Of a stretch of 64,000 nt of DNA, positions 55,441 through 64,000 are shown one piece after another; the first letter of the stretch is position 1, and each line of letters opens with the position of its first letter. Under the pieces are notes generated by a model. That model did not search any database, was not told where the DNA came from, and saw only the letters and a program-made list of their open reading frames with translations. A program made the position numbers and the translations under genes. The stretch comes from Hibiscus mutabilis (Eukaryota; Streptophyta; Magnoliopsida; Malvales; Malvaceae): the NCBI GenBank assembly GCA_019671005.1, contig CM033745.1, forward strand, positions 47,849,644 to 47,913,643, given 5' to 3'.

Positions 55441-57560
55441 CCCGGCAATGCCGTCAATCAGGTTTCAAACCAATGAAAGGATTGAAGATATCCGACTTCC
55501 ACCACCATTCCCACAAAGGTTGAAGCGAAAAAAGCAAGAGTATCAATTCAAGAAGTTTCTTGATATCCTAAAGTAAGTCCACATCAACTTGCCATTGGTG
55601 GAAGCAATTGAACAAATGCCAAACTATGCCAAGTTTCTTAAAGACATTGTGTCCAAAAGAAGAAGGCTAGGAGAGTTTGAAACAGTTGCCGCGATAGAGG
55701 GATGCATGGCAATGTTGCACAATCGTATGCCACCCAAGTTGAAGGATCCCGGAAGTTTCACAATACCATGTTCCATTGGAAATCACTATGTCGGGAAAGC
55801 ATTATGCGACCTTGGGGCTAGCATAAACTTGATGCCTAAATCGGTTTTCCAGAAACTAGGAATCGGGAAGGCAAGACCTACAACAGTCATGCTGCAGCTA
55901 ATGAGCCGAGATCCTATGTGCATCCGGAGGGAAAAAATCGAGGACATACTGGTAAAAGTTGATAAATTTATTTTTTCCGCTGACTTTATTGTTTTGGATT
56001 GTGAAGCAGATGAGCATGCACCCATCATTCTCGGGAGACCATTCCTAGCAACAGGGAGAACCTTGATTGATGTTGAAAAGGGAGAACTCACAATGAGGGT
56101 GAATGACCAACAGGTCAAACTAAATGTGTTCCCTACACTAAGGCATGCCGATGATCCAGAAGAATGCCAACTACTTCATGCAACGGCAGAGTTTAACTTC
56201 GATGAGGAATTTAGTTGCCTCGGCAACTACATTGCCAATCAAGAGGAACCTGAGGAGTATGAAGAACCGGTCGATGAGGAACATCCAGAAGAGGCAAATT
56301 GGCTAGTCAATCGACCAGGTACATACTTTGAACCACTGGACTACTCAGGTAAGGAAGGTAAACTCGAAAAACCCTCTATTGAACATCCACCAATTCTTGA
56401 GTTGAAACAATTTCCAGAGCAACTAAAATATGTATACTTAGGGACAGATAATACATTGCCTGTAATTATTTCTTCTAAGTTACAGCTGAAAGCGAGAAAA
56501 GAAGCTGATCAAGATGTTGAAGCTACACAAAAGGCAATAGGGTGGACAATTACCGACTTGAAGGGAATTAACTGGCGGTGTGCATGCACAAGATCTTGTT
56601 GGAAGATGATCACAAACCTTCAATTGAGGCCCGAGAGGAGACTGAATCATGCCATGAAAGGGGTTGCAATGAAAGAAATCATCAAGTGGCTTGCCGCCGG
56701 CATTATATACCCTATCTCTGATAGTACGTGGGTAAGTCCGGTACAATGTGTACCGAAAAAGGGAGGTATAACAAAGGTAAGCAATGAAAATAATGAACTT
56801 ATCCCAACCAGATCAGACCGGTTGGAGGGGTTTGTATGGACTATCGAAAGCTAAACAAAGCCACTAGGAAAGATCACTTCCCATTACCCTTTATTGATCA
56901 AATGCTTGACCGTCTGTAAAAACCTTTTATTGTTTTCTTGATGGTTATTCAGGCTACAATCAGATTGCCATAGCACCGTAAGATCAAGAAAAGACAACCT
57001 TCACATGCCCATACGGTACTTATGCCTTCCGAATGATGCCGTTCGGATTGTGTAACGCCCCGGCAACCTTCCAAAGATGCATGATGGCACTCTTTTTAGA
57101 CATGGTCAAAGACTTCCTTGAGATCTTCATGGATGATTTTTCGGTTTTTGGTAATGACTTTGACGGCTGTCTCGGCAATTTAGAGAGGGTGTTGGCAAGA
57201 TGCGAAGAAACGGATTTAGTCCTCAATTGGGAGAAATGCCACTTTATGGTAGATGAAGGAATAGTGCTTGGCCACAAGATTTCATCCAAGAGAATTGAAG
57301 TAGACAAAGCCAAGGTGGACGTGATCGAGAGATTACCCCCACCAAATTCGGTTTAAGGAATTCGAAGTTTCCTCGGACATGCAGGTTTTTACAGGAGGTT
57401 CATTCATAATTTTTCTAAAATCACTAAACCCTTGTTTAATCTGCTTGAACAGGATAAAGTCTTCGATTTTGATGATTCTTGCACTCAAGCATTCGAAACC
57501 CTAAAGAAAAAGCTTACCTCGGCACCCATTGTCGTTCCACCAGATTGGACGCTACCTTTT
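55441..57560 (+). pseudogene. Athila-2 protease and reverse transcriptase
   Basis: The protease site CDLGASINLMPK (near 55805) is intact. The second box IILGRPFLATGRTL lies near 56025. RT is damaged: a frameshift region around 56500-56580, a second near 56800, a stop (TAA) in the LDRL segment near 56918 and another (TAA) near 56980. The later part (57033-57356) has MPFGLCNAPATFQ and FMDD, the catalytic box, followed by TAA near 57354. Confidence 0.9.
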
Positions 57561-57892
57561 GAGCTCATGTGTGATGCAAGTGATTTCGCAAAGGAGCAAG
57601 TCCTAGGCCAACGCACAGTAAGACCTTCCATGTGATATACTACGCTAGTAAAACTCTTAATGGTGCTCAAGCGAATTACACAACAACGGAGAAAGAGTTA
57701 CTAGCTGTAGTTTTCGCATTTGACAAGTTTCGATCCTATTTAATTGGTACAAAGGTAATTGTTCATACGGACCATTCGGCAATCAAATACTTATTTGCTA
57801 AAAAGGATGCTAAACCTCGTTTGATTCGTTGGATATTACTTTTACAAGAATTTGATATTGAAATTTAGGACAGGAAAGGAACAGAAAATCAA
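57561..57892 (+). pseudogene. Athila-2 RNase H fragment
   Basis: [10 protein letters not shown], then a frameshift near 57590-57630 within the VLGQRT region, then [29 protein letters not shown] and [14 protein letters not shown] stop near 57867 sits where Athila-1 has AAG. The two Athila copies have different stops in this short stretch. Confidence 0.85.
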
Positions 57893-59408
57893 GTGGCCGA
57901 TCACTTATCACGTTTGGAACGCAATAGGGAGGAGGACGCAGATCTAGAGATATGCGATGCATTCCCGGATGAACAAATTTTAGTTGCCTCGGTAACCCTT
58001 GATGCCTCGGCAACCATGGATGCACACGCCTCGGCAACTCTCGATGCTGCAGCAACCTTTGACGCACACGCCTCGGCAATTTTGGAAGCAGTCGCCACGG
58101 CAGCACATGCCTCGGCAATACCCTGGTACGCGGATTTAGTTAACTTCCTTGTTTGTGGTATTCTTCCTTATGGCATTACTCACCAAGGGAAGAAGCGGTT
58201 CCGCCATGATGCTAAGCATTACTTTTGGGACGAGCCTCTTTTGTTTAAACAATGTACAGATCAGGTTATACGCCGATGTGTCCCCTCAAGAAGAGCAACA
58301 TAATGTACTCCGCAATGCCATTCTTCACCCTATGGAGGACATTTTGGAGGAACTCGTATCACCCATGACCAAAGTTTTGCAATCCGGTTTGTATTGGCCA
58401 ACATTGTACAAAGATGCCCAAGACTTTTACAAGCAATGTGATCGTTGCCAGAGGACGGGCAATATCTCTAGACGACATGAGATGCCACTCCAGAACATCA
58501 TCGAGGTGGAATTGTTCGATGTGTGGGGGATCGATTTTATGGGATATTTCCCATCTTCATTCGGAAACCTCTACATTCTACTTGTCGTCGACTACGTTTC
58601 TAAATGGGTTGAGGCAAACAGTTCCCAACAACGATTCCAAGACCGTGCAATGATTCTTGCAGAAAACATATTTACACGGTTTGGGATGCCAAGAGCAATT
58701 ATCAGTGACGAAGGCAAGCATTTTGACAGCAGACTAATTGCCAAGATGTTGCAACGCTTCGCCATATCACACAAGATCGCCACGGTATATCACCCACAAA
58801 CCAACGGGTAAGCAGAAATTTCCAACCGGGAGTTGAAGGGAATACTCGAGAAAGTCGTAAATTCCTCAAGGAAGGATTGGTCATTAAGACTAGATGACGC
58901 ACTTTGGGCATATCGCACTGCATTCAAAACACCCTTAGGTATGTCCCCCTTCCGACTTGTCTATGGTAAAACATGTCATCTACCGGTGGAAATCGAGCAC
59001 AAGGCGTACTGGGCAATCAATATCGTGAATATGGATTGGGAAAGTGCCGGACAAAAGAGCTTGATGGATCTCAACAAGATAGAAGAATTTCGTGCACTCG
59101 CCTATAACAATGCACGAATCTACAAGGAGAAAACAAAGCGATGGCACGACAAGAAACTATTGCCACGGCAATTCACGCCAGGGCAACTAGTTCTCCTATT
59201 CAATTCTAGGCTAAAACTTTTCCCGGGAAAGCTGAAATCAAGATGGTCGGGACCATTTGAAGTCATCAAACCATTCTCCCATGGCGCCGTGATAATCAAG
59301 TCCATCTCTGACAACCATGAATTCAAAGTTAATGGACAAAGATTGAAGCACTACAATGGTGCCCATGTGGAACGTAACAAGGAAGTGGTCAACTTAGGAG
59401 ATGCATGA
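57893..59408 (+). pseudogene. Athila-2 linker and integrase
   Basis: It starts with an Ala-rich linker (57970-58130) built from about six GCCTCGGCAA-type units. A frameshift near 58285-58300 destroys the first part of the HHCC zinc region. The catalytic core keeps GIDFMG and ISDEGKHFD, but a TAA at 58809-58811 replaces the Gln just before AEIS, which holds the third catalytic residue. The rest (58833-59408) is open to a TGA at 59406-59408. It does not make a whole enzyme. Confidence 0.9.
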
Positions 59409-59930
59409 GCATGCTCTCCCTTTTGATATTTTTATTTTTATTTATTTTTATTTTTATTTTTATTTTTCGATTATTTAATTATTTTATTTTTTCCGATTTT
59501 TTTATTTTTCCGATTATTAGTAGTTTTAGGATAGATTTTTTTTATTCAAATTTAAGAATCCTATTACACATCTTTATTTTTTTTCTTTATTAGTTTATTT
59601 TTAATTTTAATCCTTATTTGATTTGTTTTTGAATTGTAGGAAAAGAAGTTCAAGAGAAAGAAGGAATTATAAACCAAGTAGGAAAACATCTTCAACAAGG
59701 AAACTAATGGGCTCAATCTAAGGCTTATATAAAGCCTCCAATTCATCCTAACCAAAACCCCCTTGTCGACAACTCCTACAAAACCCTAACCCCTTTTTCG
59801 TTTCCCCCAATCCCACCCACCTATCTTTTCTATAAAACCCATCACCCTTAACCTATTCCTACTTTCTATCTTGCAACTTTTTAGTTTCTTTTCTTTTTTT
59901 CTTAGTTTTTACTCACAACCAAAATCATCC
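59409..59930 (+). other. Spacer between pol and env-like ORF, with TATTTT repeats
   Basis: 520 bp, very T-rich, with TATTTT/TTTTTA simple sequence at 59424-59470. Near 59635 is TTGTAG|GAAAAG, which could serve as a 3' splice site for a subgenomic env-like mRNA; this is a guess. No gene is seen. Confidence 0.7.
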
Positions 59931-61415
59931 ATGACATCCAAGATTAAACTTTTAGTTCATCCAAGTTCCTCCAAAGAACCAAGATACAAGAAGTTTGCTA
60001 CACCGGTGGTTCAAGAAAGATTTCAATCCAAGTTTGAAAGTCGGAAGATTCATGAAGAACAAGGCTTTGAATACTCCAACTCTCATCAAGATTTCGCCTT
60101 GAACCATTCATCTTCAAGAGGATTGCACATCAAAAGTGGCAAATCTTTTGCCATCAACCGAACCGGGTAACATCTCATGGGTAAGAGAATTCTATGCTCA
60201 CTCACCTAACCCGAAAAATCCTTATGTTTTTGTTCGTGACAAGGCCATACTTATAAGTCCCGAAAGCATCAACACCTTTTACGGACTTTACATTGAGAAG
60301 GACGAGCATCAAGCCTTCGTTGACCAAATCAATCCCAAGCAACTCGACAAGGTGCTTCAAGAACTCACTCAACCGGGAACTCATTGGAACGACGGTAAAT
60401 ACAAGGGCACGGTAAATCGCCTTCGGCTTAAACCCGAGGCAAAACTATGGAATAAGTTTGTTAAAACTTCTTTAATGCCCTCCACACACAATACTACTGT
60501 TGATATACCACGTCTTTTGCTCATACATTCTATTTTGCATAATCGCATCATTAACATTGGAAAAATTATTTGTGATGAGATTTTTGTATGCAGCTCAAAA
60601 GATAAAGGTTCTCTTTTCTTCCCTTGCTTAATTTCTAACCTTTGCAAGGAGATGCATGTCCCGAGTGAGTCCACCGATGAAAAGGCCCTACCCAAGTCTG
60701 GTTGGAATCAAGCACTAATCCGAAAGCTAATAGAAGAGGCACCGGGAGATTCTTCAAGGCTTCCATTGTCACGGCAACTCCTGCCGCCGCGGCAATCCCT
60801 AATACCCAAGCACCTAACGCTAGGGCAACTCGGCCATTAATCCCGGGACACTTTGAAGCACTTTTGCACCCATTGGCAAGCCGCCTAAGGCAAATTGAAG
60901 ATCGGCAACTAATGTTCATGCGGTACATGAAGGAGCACAACAATGCCATCACCCAAGTCATCCTAGAAAAGCATCCGGACAATCGCATGTCGTTCCCAAT
61001 CTTTCCCGCCGAGATCCTTGCCCCGGCAACCAATGAAGCAATCGCCACGGCAACCAAGGAAGCTGACGCCACGACAACCAACCCTGAAGATGCCACGTCA
61101 ACCAGAGCTAAAGACATCCCGGCAACCACTGTAAAAGCCAAAGGTAAAGCACCTATGCCCGAATCAACTCCTACGGAATCATTTTCTGATTTTTCAGATT
61201 CGAACGAGTCCTCCATTGAACCAATAAAGACCGCACCAATTGAATCCTCCAAGTGAAAAGCCATTGACATTGATGAAGAGGATGATGAGGACAACCCCGT
61301 ACGAGGATCGATTCCACCACAGGCAACAAGAAAACAACCATCGCGTTCAAGCAAGAGAATCAAGACACCGACTAGAAGGAAACTAATCATCTACGATGAT
61401 GAACTCTCGGAGTAA
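59931..61415 (+). pseudogene. Athila-2 env-like ORF (putative plant transposon protein domain)
   Basis: ATG at 59931, final TAA at 61413-61415. The N-terminal part has the family segment ATPVVQERFQSKFESRKIHEEQGF. After a frameshift near 60150, the conserved domain follows (WVREFYAHSPN, TPxxLLLIHSILHNRIINIGKII-like region, FFPCLISNLCKE). After a second shift near 60800 a helical region and an Ala/Thr-rich stretch follow, then a TGA at 61254 and a basic end (RKQPSRSSKRIK). I see no clear signal peptide or membrane segment, so an envelope role is unproven. The gene lies where retroviral env would be. Its function in Athila is unknown. Confidence 0.82.
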
Positions 61416-61500
61416 GTCTTCGTATGCATTTTTATTTTTATTTTTATTTTTATGTTTTCTCGTTATTTTATGCATGCATTGAGGACAATGCCTCACTCGA

Positions 61501-61512
61501 GTTTGGGGGGGA
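61501..61512 (+). other. Internal polypurine-like tract
   Basis: GTTTGGGGGGGA preceded by TTGAGGACAATGCCTCACTC. The same arrangement (TTGAGGACAAGC ... GAGTTTGGGG) occurs directly before the 3' LTR, so this is a second candidate plus-strand primer site. Confidence 0.55.
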
Positions 61513-61822
61513 TTGTTATTAGTAGTTACCATGTTTAGTTTCATTCATCTTAAAGTATTACATTTAGGATACATAAATTGCTTGCCATGCCTTTAATTGG
61601 AACAAGAATTGCTTAGATTTGATGAATATTCGATGATGACTTTGCCAATGCACTTAATTGATAGAATTTTTATTCTAGGATAACTATGGAAAAACTTAGA
61701 ATTTTACTATGATGCTAATTTTGATGAAACACTGTTGTGGTTTGATTGATTTAAGGAATTCTAGTAAACTTAGGTTGATAATTAACAAATTGGGGGATTA
61801 GAATAAAATTTGGATGAATGTT

Positions 61823-62003
61823 AGAGGTGGCCGAAATTGGCTCTAGCATGTGCTAAAAAATTGATCACTAGAGGTGCCCAAACTGGCTCTAGGATGTGTT
61901 AAAAAAAATTTTAACTAGAGGTGCCCAAACCGCTCTAGTCGATTAAATTAACTTAAGAAAACTAAAAACAAAACACTAGAGGTGCCCAAAACTGGCTCTA
62001 GTT
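61823..62003 (+). repeat. Four-copy hairpin repeat in Athila-2 3' region
   Basis: Four copies, near 61823, 61866, 61913 and 61974, carry CTAGAGGTGCCCAAA followed by CTGGCTCTAG (the first has GAGGTGGCCGAAATTGG, the third lacks a few bases). Each can fold by pairing CTAGA with TCTAG. The spacers vary. Confidence 0.8.
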
Positions 62004-62272
62004 AAAACATGTTAAAAAGAACCCAATGAAGTAATTTGAAAACCTCTTGTTTGCATAGAATACAAAAATCAACTTGCACACAACTCCGCACACACTCACA
62101 AGCATTATAGTTTGATTCCGAGTAACTCCTAAGTTTTCCAAAAATAAAAAAAGCCAATCATACTTTGTGCCCCGGTTCAGAGAATTGAAATCAAGTTCAA
62201 AGCTAAGTTTGTGAAAATGAAGTCTTGGCAAGTAATTATGAGTTTGCATTGCTTGAGGACAAGCAATAGTTC

Positions 62273-62284
62273 GAGTTTGGGGTG
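62273..62284 (+). other. Polypurine tract of Athila-2
   Basis: GAGTTTGGGGTG abuts the 3' LTR start TGATAAGTG. Confidence 0.8.
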
Positions 62285-63524
62285 TGATAAGTGTTCAAAA
62301 GTACTATTTTTCTTACCCTTTTACTCATATTATTGTTAGACTTAGGCTCATATTAGTTGCATAATTAGCCATTCATGCATTAATCCATGTTTCCTTCCAT
62401 TGTTGAGCTTGATTACATAACTTGGTAGTTTTTGTGGAAAAGATGCTGCTTTGTGTGTGTGTGTATGTGCAGGATCACTTGCCAAAGCAATGCCGAGCTA
62501 GTTGCCGTGGCAATGCATGAAGGATATGCCGAGCTAGTTGCTGTGGCAATGCATGAAGGAGACGCCGAGCCAGCTTGCCATGGCAATTGTCGACAAAGAG
62601 AAAATGCAATAGGGATGTCGAAATTAATGACTATACAAGCCCAAGATGACATGGAGCAAAGCCCAAACCCAAAGGAATTTGATTGTCATGCAGAGATTAA
62701 AGAAGAATTAAATTCCAAGAAGATAGGAGAAGTTCTAATAGGAATAAAATTATAATAAAGAATTATATTCTTTAAAGATAATTTAATTCCAACTCAAACT
62801 CCTCCTCAAAGAAGGACTTTGGCCTAGCCCCTATAAATAGCAAGGAGATTTCGACAACTTGGAGAGAGAGCATTAGGGAGATTTTGACAAGTCCAAGGGA
62901 GAAAGCAAGGGAATTTTCGACAAGCATCTAGGGCAAGGGGATTTTCCTCCTCTTCATCTTTTTCTTCCTTGTTCGATTGGGTTCATGCTAGGGATTGTTT
63001 ATCTTGTGTTTCTTTTGGAACCTAGCCATGAACTAAATCTACTTGGCTATGGTTATTGTGTTTTGTGGTTGTGAGAAACTATTGGTTTTTGTTTAGGTAA
63101 TAAGAGTTTGCACTTTTCTTTATTCAATCTAATGATGGTGAAGATTAATCCGCTTAGGAATAAGTTAAGGATTTCAACGCTAAGAGGAGCGCAAGATTGG
63201 TTGTTGTTCACCCTGATTCACGCAGGATGTATTATCAAGGCATGCACAAGTAGCTAGAGTTTCACTTAGGGATAAGAAGAAACCATTGAAGAACGCTCAC
63301 CGAACCTTGAAGGTTGCTGCCCAGACGCCCAAGTAGTTGCCCAACTAGTTGCCCAGCAACCATCGATTAGTTGCCAAGGCAACCCCAGTTGTGTAAGTTG
63401 CCACGGCAACCGAGTTGCCCGCACTCTTTTACCAAGACGATCCAATCGCTATCACACCTCAACTCACGATAACCTCGCCTATCTCTCTCATTTGAATTCA
63501 TCTTTTTTTTACTTTATTTGCTTT
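62285..63524 (+). repeat. Athila-2 3' LTR, truncated
   Basis: Matches 52083 to about 53464. Internal deletion of about 135 bp near 63115, and the last roughly 175 bases are missing. The right edge joins Ogre-C protease sequence at 63525. Between 63120 and 63520 many single bases are missing from short runs compared with the 5' LTR. A TATA box is at 62832-62839, and four perfect TTGCC-NN-GGCAA palindromes are present. Confidence 0.93.
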
Positions 63525-64000
63525 GGGAAGGCCATGGATCCACTCCGCAGAGTTGTCCCCTCATCATTACATCAGAAATTAAATTTCGTAATCGAAGGCA
63601 AATTGGTCACAGTGGAGGCCGAGCAGGAAATTATTGCTTCAGTGATGTTAGATGCCCCCTACATTCAAAATAACGAGGATGCTGCAGAATGCTCTTTTCG
63701 AGCATTAGAGCTAGTGAATGCCACCTTCTTCACGGAGGGAAGTCGGATCCCCTATCCCATGTTATCTAATTGTACCAAGATGATCACACAAACTTTGGGC
63801 GAGGAGCCAAAGTAGGAAGAGGGTTGGGGAAGAGATTGCAAGGGAGCCTACGAGCCAAAAATATGATAACCAAGAAGGACCGCTTTTGGGCTGGGTTACA
63901 AACCAAGTGTCCAACAGAGAAAAAAGAATACAAGAGAAAAGAAGAACAAAGAAAAGCCAGATTTAAAGGAGAAGACATTCCATGGAGACCAATGTCCTTC
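63525..64000 (+). pseudogene. Ogre-C protease/G-patch region, second copy, resumed
   Basis: Matches 46725-47215 of the first Ogre-C copy: GRPWIHSAGV equivalents, VIEGKLVTVEAEQEIIASV, then the glycine-rich segment in shifted frames (stop at 63813, extra base near 63883). About 870 bases that should lie between 52082 and here are missing. A frame from 63492 fuses LTR bases to this piece by chance. It continues past the window end. Confidence 0.88.

Larger units (their letters stand above)
61416..62284 (+). other. Athila-2 3' untranslated region
   Basis: Non-coding. It contains TATTTT-type repeats (61430-61453), a polypurine-like GTTTGGGGGGGA (61501-61512) and a four-copy hairpin repeat (61823-62003). 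It ends at the polypurine tract before the 3' LTR. Confidence 0.8.
52083..63524 (+). mobile_element. Athila-2: Ty3/gypsy Athila-type retrotransposon
   Basis: 5' LTR (52083-53638), PBS (53645-53662), gag, protease/RT/RNase H, integrase, env-like ORF, two polypurine-like tracts and a truncated 3' LTR (62285-63524). It is inserted in the second Ogre-C gag. The left flank is ATAAA; the right flank and the last part of the 3' LTR are lost in a deletion, so no target-site duplication can be seen. The LTRs differ from each other by scattered changes and a 135-bp deletion. Same family as Athila-1. Confidence 0.95.

Noticed and set aside
59405..59593. Small hydrophobic protein after Athila-2 integrase
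   Set aside because: Translation of TATTTT simple sequence in the spacer; no conservation in Athila-1.
60635..61390. Long minus-strand frame opposite the env-like gene
   Set aside because: Its Val/Ala/Ser-rich composition comes from reading the GCCACGGCAA repeats backwards; the sense strand has the family protein.

Overview
The window is plant nuclear DNA, almost certainly from a eudicot, and is essentially one block of nested Ty3/gypsy LTR retrotransposons. The evidence is Athila-type gag-pol with a tRNA-Asp primer-binding site, Ogre/Tat-type elements with tRNA-Arg primer-binding sites, extra ORF1, archaeal-type RNase H and a spliceosomal intron, AT-rich LTRs, MITE-like repeats, and a broken plant Argonaute fragment. 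I see no intact host gene, no rRNA or tRNA gene, and no bacterial feature. All coding regions are decayed by stops and frameshifts. Species cannot be named from the sequence alone.

Layout, left to right. (1) 1-7607: Athila-1, minus strand, with the 5' LTR on the right (6122-7607) and the 3' end outside the window. (2) 7608-11270: non-coding, LTR-like sequence of another gypsy-type element, carrying 34-bp and 70-bp minisatellites and ending in GGGTGTTACA. (3) 11271-12448 and 31583-36023: two halves of Ogre-A, plus strand (end of integrase, 3' untranslated region, polypurine tract, 3' LTR 33519-36023). (4) 12449-31582: Ogre-B, minus strand and about 19 kb, inserted in the 3' region of Ogre-A with both 3.5-3.7 kb LTRs. 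(5) 36024-about 38200: non-coding DNA with two MITE-like elements. (6) About 38200-64000: Ogre-C, plus strand (5' LTR, PBS, ORF1, gag, protease/G-patch, intron, RT, two RNases H, start of integrase), followed by a second copy of the leader and gag. (7) 52083-63524: Athila-2, plus strand, inserted in that second gag. (8) 63525-64000: Ogre-C protease region resumes after a deletion.

The most unusual item is at 32015-32416. There the 3' region of Ogre-A carries the last 133 codons of an AGO4-clade Argonaute, the effector family of RNA-directed DNA methylation that silences retrotransposons. It has an internal stop and has probably lost the catalytic histidine. It looks like a captured host fragment rather than a working gene.

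Other notable items: a palindromic motif TTGCC-NN-GGCAA spread through LTRs and coding parts of both Athila copies and echoing the PBS; a 6.2-kb-period duplication inside Ogre-C, joined at short homology, whose two gag copies carry different nonsense mutations; an intron at the same place and phase in Ogre-B and Ogre-C; a 330-bp segment on both sides of Ogre-B; and short motifs shared by otherwise different Ogre LTRs, including a PBS look-alike and a hairpin.

As genes, the elements work only within their own replication cycles: gag makes the particle, protease cuts the polyprotein, RT/RNase H makes cDNA from a tRNA primer, and integrase inserts it. None here looks autonomous today.
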